From Ga0077527 sp964433345 (GTDB taxonomy: Bacteria; Pseudomonadota; Gammaproteobacteria; Burkholderiales; SG8-41): a stretch of DNA of 64,000 bases. Positions within the stretch are counted from its first letter, which is position 1. Each line of letters begins with the position of its first letter. Location of the stretch: NCBI GenBank assembly GCA_964433345.1, contig CAYSQJ010000003.1, forward strand, positions 124,001 through 188,000, in the 5' to 3' direction. Of this stretch, positions 1 through 8,220 are shown in pieces. The notes beneath the pieces were generated by a model. That model made no database searches and was not told the DNA's origin. It saw nothing but the letters and a program-made list of their open reading frames with translations. The translations under genes were made by a program, and so were the position numbers.

Positions 1-47
1 GAAAACAACCGCTAATCAAGCACCAATCGCGACGCAGGAACCGACGG

Positions 48-512
48 ATGTTCGACATTGTGTTGTACGAACCGGAGATTGCCCCCAATACCGGCAACGT
101 GATGCGGCTCGCCGCCAACACCGGCTCGCGGCTGCACCTGGTGCGGCCGCTGGGCTTCACCCTCAACGACCGCACGCTGGCACGCGCCGGACTCGACTAC
201 CGCGAACGCGCCGGGTTGCAGCTGCACGAAGACTGGAGTGCCTGCGCCAGCCACTTTGCCGGGCGGCGGCTGTTCGCGATCAGCACCCGCGGCAGCACGC
301 GCTACGACCGCATCAATTACGCCGCGGACGATGTGCTGGTGTTCGGCCCGGAAACCCGCGGCCTGCCCGCGGAGCTGCTCGAGTCCTGGCCGCCGGAGCG
401 GCGGCTGCGCCTGCCGATGCGCGGGGACAGCCGCAGCCTGAACCTGTCGAATGCCGTCGCCGTGGTGGTTTACGAAGCCTGGCGCCAGCGTGGCTTCAGC
501 GGCGGCGCCTGA
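48..512 (+). CDS. trmL: tRNA (cytidine(34)-2'-O)-methyltransferase TrmL
   Basis: This 154-residue SpoU/TrmD-type (SPOUT) enzyme would methylate the 2'-O of the wobble nucleotide in leucine tRNAs, using S-adenosylmethionine. The three knot motifs are visible: the N-terminal EPEIAPNTGNVMR (residues 8-20), the SAM-loop motif GPETRGLP (100-107), and the C-terminal LNLSNAVAVVVYE (131-143). Length is normal for the family (about 155). The start ATG follows a weak AGGA sequence. It converges with gpsA, from which it is separated by only 13 bases, with no clear terminator between. Confident identification from motifs; substrate taken from the family. Confidence 0.93.
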   Translation: MFDIVLYEPEIAPNTGNVMRLAANTGSRLHLVRPLGFTLNDRTLARAGLDYRERAGLQLHEDWSACASHFAGRRLFAISTRGSTRYDRINYAADDVLVFGPETRGLPAELLESWPPERRLRLPMRGDSRSLNLSNAVAVVVYEAWRQRGFSGGA

Positions 513-525
513 TCCGCCCTGCGAT

Positions 526-1533
526 TCAGCGGACCCGGGGCAGGCCCGCGTGTTCGGGCTTGGGATCGCGGGCCAGCAGGCTGCGCACGATGTCGGCTGC
601 GCTTTCCGGCTGGTCCAGCACACGGCAGACCGCTTCGGTGATCGGCATCTCGACGCCCAGCGCGGCGGCGCGGCGGCGGACTTCGCCCGCGGTGAACACG
701 CCTTCGGCAACATGGCCGAGGCCGGCCTGTGCCGAAGCCGCGGCCTCGCCGCGTGCCAGCGCCAGTCCGACGCGGCGGTTGCGCGAGAGGTCGCCGGTGC
801 AGGTCAGCAGCAGGTCGCCGATGCCGGCAAGTCCGGTGAAGGTTTCGGCACGGCCGCCGAGGGCGATGCCGAGGCGGGTCATTTCTGCAAGGCCGCGGGT
901 GATCAGCGCCGCCCGCGCGTTGAGTCCCAGGCCCAGGCCATCACAGACGCCGGCGGCAATCGCAATCACGTTTTTCACGGCGCCGCCGACCTCGACGCCA
1001 ATCACGTCGTCATGTGAATAGACGCGCAGCGTCGGCCCGTGCAGGGCCTGTGCCGCCGCGGCCGCAAGCGTCTCATCGGTCGCGGCCAGCGTCAGCGCGG
1101 CGGGCAGGCCGGCAGCCACTTCCTGCGCGAAACTGGGCCCGGAAAGCACGGCTCCGGCGGGACCGTCGCCCAGCTCCTCCGCATAGACCTCGTGCGGCAG
1201 GCGCGCATCCGGACGCTCGAAACCCTTGCACAGCCAGATCACCGGCACCGCGAGTTTCAGCTCGCGCAGGCGGCGCAGCGTTGCGCGCAGGCCGGACACG
1301 GTGACCGCGATCACCACATAGCTGCAGCCCTCGATCGCCCGCGGCAATTCGGGTTCCACCGCCAGCCGCTCCGGAAAAGCGCAGCCCGGCAGGTAGCGTG
1401 CATTGACCCGCGCAGCGGACATCACGCGCAGCTGTTCGGGATCGCGCGCCCACAGCCACACCGCATGGCGGCCGGCAAGATTGATGGCGAGCGCGGTGCC
1501 CCAGGCGCCGGCGCCGAGGACGGCGATTTTCAT
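526..1533 (-). CDS. gpsA: Glycerol-3-phosphate dehydrogenase [NAD(P)+]
   Basis: Cytoplasmic enzyme reducing dihydroxyacetone phosphate to sn-glycerol-3-phosphate, the backbone for phospholipids. The 335-residue protein has the Rossmann motif GAGAWGTALA starting at residue 7, the SGPSFA substrate loop at 131-136, and the catalytic lysine in GGAVKNVIAIAAG (K187). Length is full. It is the most distal gene of a leftward run (rhodanese, grxC, secB, SH3 protein, gpsA) with short spacers, an order common in betaproteobacteria, so they are probably co-transcribed. Nothing unusual in the protein. Confidence 0.95.
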   Translation of the reverse strand: MKIAVLGAGAWGTALAINLAGRHAVWLWARDPEQLRVMSAARVNARYLPGCAFPERLAVEPELPRAIEGCSYVVIAVTVSGLRATLRRLRELKLAVPVIWLCKGFERPDARLPHEVYAEELGDGPAGAVLSGPSFAQEVAAGLPAALTLAATDETLAAAAAQALHGPTLRVYSHDDVIGVEVGGAVKNVIAIAAGVCDGLGLGLNARAALITRGLAEMTRLGIALGGRAETFTGLAGIGDLLLTCTGDLSRNRRVGLALARGEAAASAQAGLGHVAEGVFTAGEVRRRAAALGVEMPITEAVCRVLDQPESAADIVRSLLARDPKPEHAGLPRVR

Positions 1534-1578
1534 CGCGGAATTTTCATCGTGGGAGACGGCCCCGGGCCGACGCGGGAA

Positions 1579-2016
1579 TCATCCGCCCCAGACATCGGCT
1601 GCGCGGACATAACCGGCAGTGCCGTCGCGGTGGCGGACATGCAGCCAGCCGCCGCTGCCGCCGTCCAGCAATTCGAGCAGCAGGTCGCGCTGGCCCTCGA
1701 AGGCAAGCGGCGCATCCGCGGCCGGCTTCTGGCGCACCGCGGCCGGGACTTTCAGCAGCACGTTGCGCACGTTGTCGAGCGACTTGCTTTCGACCCAGGA
1801 CAGGGCGCCGGAGGCATCGCGCACCTTGACCCAGCCCTCGACCTGGACGATGACCTCGAGCGGATAGCCGCGGTTGACGATGAACAGCCGGGTCGCCTTG
1901 TTCGAGGGCGCATCGTAGAGCACGACTGCGGCTTCCGCCGCGGAGCGGAAATCGGCCGCCGCCGCTGCCGCCGGAAACAGCCCGGCGAGGATTGCGATGA
2001 TCAGCCTGCGCCTCAT
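1579..2016 (-). CDS. Secreted SH3-domain protein
   Basis: A 145-residue exported protein. The start was set at the ATG just after secB because only this one gives a signal peptide (MRRRLIIAILAGLFP...AAAAA, cleavage near residue 21); an upstream start would overlap secB heavily. Two bacterial SH3-like repeats follow, roughly residues 26-78 and 88-143, with the GW and GYV turns typical of the fold (EGWVKV, SGGWLHV, GTAGYV). Such domains usually bind peptidoglycan or protein partners. It sits between secB and gpsA in the same direction. Specific role unknown. Confidence 0.82.
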   Translation of the reverse strand: MRRRLIIAILAGLFPAAAAAADFRSAAEAAVVLYDAPSNKATRLFIVNRGYPLEVIVQVEGWVKVRDASGALSWVESKSLDNVRNVLLKVPAAVRQKPAADAPLAFEGQRDLLLELLDGGSGGWLHVRHRDGTAGYVRAADVWGG

Positions 2017-2027
2017 CGCGGCATCCT

Positions 2028-2495
2028 TCAGACGGGTGCTGCCGCCTGTGCCGCCTGTTCTTCCTGCAGCTGGCGCAGGCGTTCCTGGTAAGCGGCCTCG
2101 AAATTCATGTGCTGCAGCAGCACCGGCGGGAATCCGGCGCGCGTCACCATGCTGGCGACGGCTTCCCGCGCATAGGGCAGGAGGGTGTTGGGGCACATGA
2201 TGCCGAGCACGGCATCGGTTTCCTGGGGCGGCAGGCCGGCGATCTGGAAAATGCCCGCCTGTGCGACCTCGACCAGGAACACCGTCTTCTCACCCAGCTT
2301 CGCGGTCACCGTCACAGTCATCACGACCTCGAACAGGCCGGCCTGGTCCAGCGGGCTCGCGGCGTTGTGCACGCTGATCTCGATCTGCGGATTCTCGCGC
2401 TCCAGGAAAATCTGCGGCGCGTTGGGAATCTCCAGCGAAAGGTCCTTGATGTAGATTTTTTCGATGCCGAACTGCGGCTGCGCTTGCTCGCTCAT
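2028..2495 (-). CDS. secB: Protein-export chaperone SecB
   Basis: SecB keeps preproteins unfolded in the cytoplasm and delivers them to SecA. The 155-residue sequence matches the family along its length: the beta-strand IYIKDLSLEIPNAP near residues 14-27, the acidic surface that contacts SecA, and the conserved CPNTLLPYAREAVASMVTRAGFPPVLL region (about 100-128). Length is typical of betaproteobacterial SecB. It lies directly downstream of grxC, the same arrangement as in many proteobacteria, and is followed by the SH3 protein gene 11 bases later. Identification is secure. Confidence 0.96.
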   Translation of the reverse strand: MSEQAQPQFGIEKIYIKDLSLEIPNAPQIFLERENPQIEISVHNAASPLDQAGLFEVVMTVTVTAKLGEKTVFLVEVAQAGIFQIAGLPPQETDAVLGIMCPNTLLPYAREAVASMVTRAGFPPVLLQHMNFEAAYQERLRQLQEEQAAQAAAPV

Positions 2496-2531
2496 TCAAT
2501 GAATTCCTTGCAATGTGTCAGGTGCCGGCGC

Positions 2532-2789
2532 TCACGCCGCCAGCAGCGGGTCCAGCTTGCCGGCGCGGTCCAGCGCCGACAGATCGTCATAACCGCCGAC
2601 ATGGGTGTCGCCGATGTAGATCTGCGGCACGGTGCGGCGGCCCGTGCGCGCCATCATGTCCTCGCGCTGCGCGGGATCGAGATCGACGCGGACCTTGTCG
2701 ATCTCGGCCACACCCTTGCTGCGCAGCAGCTGCTCGGCCATCTGGCAGTAGGGGCAGACGGCGGTGGTGTACATGCGGACTTTCGCCAT
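2532..2789 (-). CDS. grxC: Glutaredoxin 3
   Basis: An 85-residue glutathione-dependent dithiol oxidoreductase. The active site CPYC is at residues 12-15, the cis-proline motif TVPQIYI at 53-59, and the glutathione-binding GGYDDL at 65-70. The true start is the internal ATG giving MAKVRMY; the longer upstream reading frame overlaps the rhodanese gene and has no meaning. Placed between rhodanese and secB, 17 bases after the rhodanese stop, in the conserved betaproteobacterial order. All catalytic residues are present. Confidence 0.95.
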   Translation of the reverse strand: MAKVRMYTTAVCPYCQMAEQLLRSKGVAEIDKVRVDLDPAQREDMMARTGRRTVPQIYIGDTHVGGYDDLSALDRAGKLDPLLAA

Positions 2790-2806
2790 GATGCTCGCGT
2801 CCCCGT

Positions 2807-3241
2807 TCAGCGTTTCTCGAGCGGCATGCCGGCCTGTTCCCAGGCGCCGATGCCGCCGCGCAGGTTGACGGCCTGCTTGAAGCCGTTGCGGCGCAGGACC
2901 TGCACCGCGACATGGGAACGCGTGCCGCTGCGGCAGGTGACGATGATCGGCCGCTCGCGGAATTTTTCGAGCTCGCGCAGGCGCTCGGTGAGCTGCTTCT
3001 CGGGCACATGCCGCGCACCGCCGACATGCCCGGCCTCGTACTCGCCGGTATCGCGCACGTCGACCACCAGCGCGTCCTTGCGGTTGATCAATTGCACGGC
3101 TTCGAGCGCGCTGACTTCGAGGCCGGCGCGGAAAGGCCGCATCAGCAGCGGCCACAGCAGCATCGCGCCGGTGGCAACGGCGCCGCCGAACAACATCATG
3201 TTGAACGGGTTTTTCTGCAGGAAAACGATGAAGGCGTCCAT
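2807..3241 (-). CDS. Membrane-anchored rhodanese-like protein
   Basis: A 144-residue protein with one N-terminal membrane span (about residues 12-34) followed by a single rhodanese domain. The active-site loop CRSGTRSH has its catalytic cysteine at residue 103, six-residue loop intact, consistent with sulfurtransferase (not phosphatase) activity. The family resembles YibN, found beside grxC and secB in many proteobacteria. The start ATG was chosen because it gives the membrane anchor and lies just outside the upstream ligase gene. The location of the domain (cytoplasmic or periplasmic) cannot be decided from sequence alone; the KNP...LLMRPFR flanks suggest the domain is cytoplasmic. Confidence 0.88.
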   Translation of the reverse strand: MDAFIVFLQKNPFNMMLFGGAVATGAMLLWPLLMRPFRAGLEVSALEAVQLINRKDALVVDVRDTGEYEAGHVGGARHVPEKQLTERLRELEKFRERPIIVTCRSGTRSHVAVQVLRRNGFKQAVNLRGGIGAWEQAGMPLEKR

Positions 3242-3252
3242 GGGAGAAACGG

Positions 3253-5010
3253 TTATTGCGGGGACCGGTGGCCGGAATGGGCGGATTCTAACAGAGGACC
3301 GAACAGCGCCGGCTGCTCCGCCGCGAGCTGCGCGAGGCGCTGCTCGAAGCCGGCGGGCGCCGCGGGATAGGCGCGCCGCGCGGCGGCGAGCAGGCTCTGC
3401 GCCTCCGGCGTGCGGCCTGCGAAGGCCAGCAACAGCGCCTGGCGGTACACCAGCACCGGCTGCGGCGTGAAGCGGATCACCCGTTCGTTGAGCGCCAGGC
3501 GGCGCTGCAGGTCTTCGCTGCTCGCCGGCAATGGCATCACCATCGACAGCTCGACATAGGGTGTCAGCAGCGCATTGCGATGAATGCGCAGGATCGTGTT
3601 GACGAATCCGGGATCGCGCAGCTGGGCCATCGTCGGCCGCACCGCGCCTTCGAACACGCGATAGTCGTTCCACAGGAACAGCAGGTTCGCGGCACCGGCC
3701 ATCACCGCCGAGGCGGCAATCAGGCGGCCGAAGCGCGCCAGCCGCGGCCGCAGCGCCGGGGCGGGACACAGGCCCAGCAGCAGCGCGGCGATGCCGAGGA
3801 AATAGGCGTACCACAGCGGGTATTCGAGCAGGCTGTGGATGCCGAACACGCCCAGCGTTGCCCACAGCCACCAGTGCGCGGGGTCCGGCCGCGCGCGCAG
3901 CGTGCGCCACAGGCCGAAGGCCAGGGGCAGCAGCAACAGGGCTGCGCCGATGGCGCCGGTCTCGACCAGCAGATGCAGCGGCAGGTTGTGGACATTGTTG
4001 TAGAGACCGGGCGAACCCGCGGCGGCAGGACCGGCGAGATGCTGGAAATACTGGATGGCGAAGCCGCCCCAGCCGATGCCCTTCAGCGGATGTTCGGCGG
4101 CAATGGCCAGCGCCGCCTGCCACAAGCCGATGCGGTCGCTGACGCTGGCCGCCCCCGTGAACAGCCGCTCCACCGCGGTGACGGCCTCGCGCTGCGGGGG
4201 GGCAAGCCAGCCGAGACCGGCGGCAAGCTGAAGCAGGTAGTGCAGGATGATGAACAGGCCGGCCCACACAAACAGCCGGCGGGTCTGGCTGTCATCACCG
4301 GCCATGCGCAGGCGCAGTGCCCAGGCGAATGCCGCCAGCAGGTAGAGCCAGACACTGCGCGAACCGGACAGCCCGAGCACGAACAGCATGGGCAGCACGA
4401 TGAGGACCGCGGCGGCCAGCGGCAGGCGTCCGCGGCTGTGCAGCCCGGCCACGCTGAACAGTCCCAGCGCAAGCAGCGCCGCGTAATGGTTGGGCTGCGC
4501 GAGGTTGCCGAAGACCGCAGCGCCGTGCAGGCGCGTGATGTATTCATTGACGGGCGTGATCAGGTTGAAATGCTGGATCACGCCGATCAGCGCGCTGAGC
4601 AGGGCACCGGCCGCAAGCGCGCCCGCGACCACTGTGCCGGCGGTGTCGGCGCCGCAGGCGCGCGTCAGGGCGCGTCCGGCAATGACCAGCAATCCGGCCC
4701 ACACTAGGTACAGCGCGCCGAGCAGCGCCTGGCCGAAATAGGGCGACCAGCCGGCGACGCCGTGAACGATCAGCAATCCGGCGAGCGCAAACAGCGGCAG
4801 CGACGCCCACGGTACTTCGGCCTCCGCCCACGCACGGCGCCCCAGCAGCACGACGATCACGCCGAGACCGCAGGCAAGTGCCAGCCACTCCGAGTAGAAC
4901 GAGGTCAGCGGATAGCGGTGGTACGGCTGCAGGAAAGGCAGCACGCACAGCAGCGCCGCGCAGGCAAGCCCCAGCCGGGCAGGCCAGTTCGTCGCGGCCG
5001 GATCAGTCAT
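3253..5010 (-). CDS. PglL-type O-oligosaccharyltransferase (Wzy/WaaL superfamily)
   Basis: A 585-residue polytopic inner-membrane protein with about 11-12 hydrophobic segments. Near the N-terminus it carries the PglL_A signature PYHRYPLTSFYSEW (residues 29-42). A large periplasmic loop follows in the middle (around GIGWGGFAIQYFQH, a Wzy-like motif, near residue 315), and a soluble C-terminal region of the Wzy_C_2 type completes it. Proteins of this architecture transfer lipid-linked glycans to serine/threonine of pilins and other periplasmic proteins. No glycan-assembly genes are nearby, so the donor sugar is unknown. An O-antigen ligase remains the alternative, but the PglL_A box favours protein glycosylation. 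Confidence 0.83.
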   Translation of the reverse strand: MTDPAATNWPARLGLACAALLCVLPFLQPYHRYPLTSFYSEWLALACGLGVIVVLLGRRAWAEAEVPWASLPLFALAGLLIVHGVAGWSPYFGQALLGALYLVWAGLLVIAGRALTRACGADTAGTVVAGALAAGALLSALIGVIQHFNLITPVNEYITRLHGAAVFGNLAQPNHYAALLALGLFSVAGLHSRGRLPLAAAVLIVLPMLFVLGLSGSRSVWLYLLAAFAWALRLRMAGDDSQTRRLFVWAGLFIILHYLLQLAAGLGWLAPPQREAVTAVERLFTGAASVSDRIGLWQAALAIAAEHPLKGIGWGGFAIQYFQHLAGPAAAGSPGLYNNVHNLPLHLLVETGAIGAALLLLPLAFGLWRTLRARPDPAHWWLWATLGVFGIHSLLEYPLWYAYFLGIAALLLGLCPAPALRPRLARFGRLIAASAVMAGAANLLFLWNDYRVFEGAVRPTMAQLRDPGFVNTILRIHRNALLTPYVELSMVMPLPASSEDLQRRLALNERVIRFTPQPVLVYRQALLLAFAGRTPEAQSLLAAARRAYPAAPAGFEQRLAQLAAEQPALFGPLLESAHSGHRSPQ

Positions 5011-5052
5011 GCCTGCCGCGAATGAAACGGACGGGACGGAAAGGGGAAAACC

Positions 5053-5379
5053 TTACTTCTCGGGGCCGCAAAACACTTCCCGCATCATGCCGATCAGCGT
5101 CAGCGTGCGCTCGTCGCCGATGCGGTAATAAACGCGGTTGGCGTCCTTGCGCGTGCGCAGCACGCCTTTCTCGCGCAGTATCGCGAGATGCTGGGAAATG
5201 TTGCTCTGCGAAGTGCCGACGCAGTCGACGATATCCTGGACGCTCACTTCCTGATCGCCCAGCACGCAGAGGATTTTCAGGCGCAGCGGATGCGCCATCG
5301 CCTTCAGGGCGCGGGAGGCCTGCTCGATATGCTCTTCCCGCTCCAGCAACTGCTCGCGTACTGCTGCCACATCAGTCAT
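5053..5379 (-). CDS. ArsR-family regulator, BigR/SqrR-like persulfide-sensor type
   Basis: A 108-residue winged-helix repressor. The recognition helix is visible in CVGTSQSNISQHLAILREKGVL, followed by the wing RTRKDANRVYYRI. Cysteines fall at 38 (in LRLKILCVL), 53 and 104 (in REVFCG). The 38-104 pair is spaced by 66 residues, the same spacing as the redox pair of BigR (42/108) and SqrR (41/107), which sense persulfides. No ELCVCDL metal box is present, arguing against arsenic or zinc sensing. The ATG was preferred to a TTG seven codons upstream. It diverges from gpmI; the shared AT-rich spacer holds an imperfect inverted repeat. Function is inferred from cysteine spacing. Confidence 0.8.
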   Translation of the reverse strand: MTDVAAVREQLLEREEHIEQASRALKAMAHPLRLKILCVLGDQEVSVQDIVDCVGTSQSNISQHLAILREKGVLRTRKDANRVYYRIGDERTLTLIGMMREVFCGPEK

Positions 5380-5417
5380 GAAGCCCCGGGCGCCGCCCAA
5401 ACCTGTTGAAATGATTT

Positions 5418-5443
5418 AGAATTATACTGCATCACAATATTCT
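5418..5443. promoter_or_regulatory. Possible ArsR operator (inverted repeat)
   Basis: The 82-base spacer between the divergent regulator and gpmI is much richer in AT than its surroundings. It contains AGAAT and ATTCT arms separated by 16 bases, with partial matching further inward. Size and position suit an autoregulatory operator for the adjacent ArsR-type protein. This is inference from symmetry only. Confidence 0.35.
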
Positions 5444-5461
5444 GAAAATACCTTAAAAATC

Positions 5462-6997
5462 ATGAAGATAACACCAGTGCTGCTGGTCATACTCGACGGT
5501 TTCGGCCATCGCGATGACTGCGACGACAATGCCATCTGCCAGGCGCGCAAACCGCACTGGAATTTCCTCTGGAAAACCTGTCCGCACACGATCATCGACG
5601 CCTCGGAGAAATGGGTCGGCCTGCCGGCGCAGCAAATGGGCAATTCCGAAGTCGGCCACATGAACATCGGTGCCGGCCGCGTGGTGTACCAGGACTACAC
5701 CAAGATCGAGCACGCGATCGAAACCGGCGAATTTGCCGCAAACCCGGTGCTGGACTCCGCCATCCGCAAGGCCGGAAACGGCGCGCTGCACGTGCTGGGC
5801 CTGCTGTCCCCCGGCGGCGTGCACAGCCACGAGTCACAGATCCACGCCCTGCTTGACCTCGCTGCCACGAAGGGCGCGAAACAGGTGCTGGTGCATGCAT
5901 TCCTCGACGGACGCGACACGCCGCCGCAAAGCGCGGAAGCCTCCCTGGTCGCGCTGGAACAGAAATGCCGCGACCTCGGCAATGCGCGCATCGCCTCGAT
6001 CTGCGGCCGCTATTTCGCGATGGACCGCGACCAGCGCTGGGACCGCGTCGAGGCCGCCTACGACCTGATCGTCGACGGCAAGGCGCAATTCACCGCTGCC
6101 GATGCGCTGGCCGGACTGAAGGCCGCCTATGCCCGCGGCGAAACCGATGAATTCGTCAAGGCCACCGCCATCGTCCCGGCAGGTGCCGCACCGGCGCGCA
6201 TCGGAGATGGTGACACCGCCGTGTTCATGAATTTCCGTTCCGACCGCGCGCGCCAGATGACCGCGGCGCTAACCGATCCCGCATTTGCCGGGTTCGCACG
6301 CAGGCGCGTGCCGAAATTCGCTTACTACTGCACTCTGACCAGTTACGGCGAGGACTTCAGCCACATCCCCGCGGCATTCGGTCCCCAGCAGATTCGCAAC
6401 GGCTTCGGCGAATACCTGTCGCAGCAGGGACTGCGCCAGCTGCGCATCGCCGAGACCGAGAAGTACGCCCACGTCACCTATTTCTTCAACGGCGGCGTGG
6501 AAACGCCCTATCCCGGCGAGGACCGCGTGCTGGTGCCTTCGCCCAAGGTCGCGACCTATGACCTGCAGCCGGAGATGAGCGCGCGCGAGGTCACCGACAA
6601 GCTGGTCGAGGCCATACAGTCGCGCCGCTACGACGCCATTGTCTGCAATTACGCCAACGGCGACATGGTCGGGCACACCGGCAACCTGGAGGCGGCAACC
6701 CGGGCGGTCGAGGTGCTCGACGAATGCATCGGCCGCATCGTCGAAGCGATGCGCGGCATCGGCGGCGAAGTCCTGATCACCGCGGACCACGGCAACGCCG
6801 AAACCATGCGCGATCCCGAATCGCATCAGCCGCATACGGCGCATACGCTGAACCTGGTGCCGCTGCTCTACATCGGCCGCAAGGCGCGGATCGCCGACGG
6901 CGGCTCGCTGCAGGACGTCGCGCCGACGCTGCTGGCAATGATGGGACTGCCGCAACCCGCCGACATGACGGGACGTCCGCTGATCGAGTTTGCGTGA
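5462..6997 (+). CDS. gpmI: 2,3-bisphosphoglycerate-independent phosphoglycerate mutase
   Basis: Glycolytic/gluconeogenic enzyme interconverting 3- and 2-phosphoglycerate, a two-manganese alkaline-phosphatase-superfamily protein. The 511-residue sequence shows the metal motif LDGFG (Asp12), the phosphoserine nucleophile in QMGNSEVGHMNIGAGR (Ser62), the FLDGRDTPP loop, NFRSDRARQ, and the C-terminal metal ligands in NYANGDMVGHTG and TADHGNAE. Length is standard. The following envC begins inside its last codon, indicating translational coupling. A promoter should lie in the AT-rich spacer upstream. Confidence 0.97.
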   Translation: MKITPVLLVILDGFGHRDDCDDNAICQARKPHWNFLWKTCPHTIIDASEKWVGLPAQQMGNSEVGHMNIGAGRVVYQDYTKIEHAIETGEFAANPVLDSAIRKAGNGALHVLGLLSPGGVHSHESQIHALLDLAATKGAKQVLVHAFLDGRDTPPQSAEASLVALEQKCRDLGNARIASICGRYFAMDRDQRWDRVEAAYDLIVDGKAQFTAADALAGLKAAYARGETDEFVKATAIVPAGAAPARIGDGDTAVFMNFRSDRARQMTAALTDPAFAGFARRRVPKFAYYCTLTSYGEDFSHIPAAFGPQQIRNGFGEYLSQQGLRQLRIAETEKYAHVTYFFNGGVETPYPGEDRVLVPSPKVATYDLQPEMSAREVTDKLVEAIQSRRYDAIVCNYANGDMVGHTGNLEAATRAVEVLDECIGRIVEAMRGIGGEVLITADHGNAETMRDPESHQPHTAHTLNLVPLLYIGRKARIADGGSLQDVAPTLLAMMGLPQPADMTGRPLIEFA

Positions 6998-8175
6998 ACC
7001 GCGTCGCGGGCCTGCTCATCGCCTGGCTGGCGCTGTCCCCCGCGGCCCTTGCCGCGACGGCGGGACAGACGCAGGAGGAACTGCGCGAACTGCGCGCGCG
7101 CATCTCGGCGCTGCAGAAGAAACTGGCCGCAACCGAGGAGAATCGCAGCGAAGCCTCCGACGCCCTGCGCGAGTCGGAGCGCGCGATTTCGGAGGCCAAC
7201 CGCGAACTGCGCGAGCTCGCCGCGCAGTCCCGCGAGTCGGGCGCGAGAATGGCGGCACTGCGCAAATCGGCGGATGCGGCCGCCGCCTCGATGCGCGGAC
7301 AGCAGGCGCTGCTCGGCCGCATGCTGCGGCAGCAGTACGTCCAGGGCGAACCCGATGCGCTGCGTCTGGTGCTGGGCCGCGAGGATCCCAATGCGATGGC
7401 GCGCCAGCTGCATTACCTGGCGCATGTCGCCCGCGCGCGTGCGCGGCTGGTGGACGGCCTGCGCGAGAACCTGCGCGACATCGAGCGCCTGCAGGCGGAG
7501 ATCGCCGAGGAGGCCGCAGCGATTGCCCGCATCACCGCCGGACAGACCGCGCAGCGCGCGCGCCTGGAACAGGAAAAGCGCGCCCGCGCCGGCGTGCTGG
7601 CGCGGCTGTCGCAGGACATCCGCAAACAGCAGCGGGAAATGCGCGCGATGCAGGCCAGCGAGAACCGCCTGACCCGGCTGGTCGAACAGCTGGCCCGGCT
7701 GGTACGCAAGCCCGCACCGTCCGGCAAGCCGCGGCCCCGCAATGACGCCCTGCCGTCCGGGACAGGTGACGGCGGCCCCTTCGCCGCGCTGCGCGGACGC
7801 CTCGCACTGCCGGTGCGCGGGGAACTTGGCAGCCGCTTTGGCAGTCCACGTGCAGACGGCGGCGTAACCTGGAAAGGGCTGTTCATCGCCGCCAGGGCCG
7901 GAGATGACGTGCGGGCGGTGGCTGGCGGCCGGGTGGTGTATGCGGACTGGCTGCGCGGTTTCGGCAACCTGCTGATCGTCGACCACGGCGACAATTACAT
8001 GACCCTTTATGCCAATGCCGAGGCACTGTTGAAGCAGGTCGGCGATGTCATACGCGGCGGCGAGACGGTGGCCACCGTGGGCAACAGCGGTGGCAATGCG
8101 GAATCGGGCTTATACTTTGAGATGCGTCATGAAGGACGGCCGTTTGATCCACTGCAGTGGGTCCGGCTGAAGTAA
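6994..8175 (+). CDS. envC: EnvC-like murein hydrolase activator (degenerate M23)
   Basis: A 393-residue periplasmic protein. The start is a GTG overlapping the gpmI stop by four bases (GTGA), which gives a clean signal peptide (VNRVAGLLIAWLALSPAALA). Residues about 25-250 form a long coiled coil rich in Leu, Glu and Arg. The last 120 residues are a LytM/M23 domain whose zinc and catalytic motifs are lost: the usual HLS is YAN and LHFEIR is LYFEMRHEGR. This is the EnvC pattern: a catalytically dead domain that activates amidases during septum splitting. Gene order gpmI-envC-ctpA is conserved among proteobacteria. Confidence 0.9.
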   Translation: MNRVAGLLIAWLALSPAALAATAGQTQEELRELRARISALQKKLAATEENRSEASDALRESERAISEANRELRELAAQSRESGARMAALRKSADAAAASMRGQQALLGRMLRQQYVQGEPDALRLVLGREDPNAMARQLHYLAHVARARARLVDGLRENLRDIERLQAEIAEEAAAIARITAGQTAQRARLEQEKRARAGVLARLSQDIRKQQREMRAMQASENRLTRLVEQLARLVRKPAPSGKPRPRNDALPSGTGDGGPFAALRGRLALPVRGELGSRFGSPRADGGVTWKGLFIAARAGDDVRAVAGGRVVYADWLRGFGNLLIVDHGDNYMTLYANAEALLKQVGDVIRGGETVATVGNSGGNAESGLYFEMRHEGRPFDPLQWVRLK

Positions 8176-8220
8176 GCGGGCAACAATCACAGCAGCCGCC
8201 AATCGCGGCAGGAGCAGCAA

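Noticed and set aside
1039..2091. Long open frame opposite gpsA and the SH3 protein
   Set aside because: Antisense shadow of a GC-rich gene; its translation has no domain and the opposite strand encodes a clear GpsA.
6994..8175. Active M23 peptidase
   Set aside because: The zinc and catalytic histidine motifs of the LytM domain are replaced, so it fits the non-catalytic EnvC activator class.
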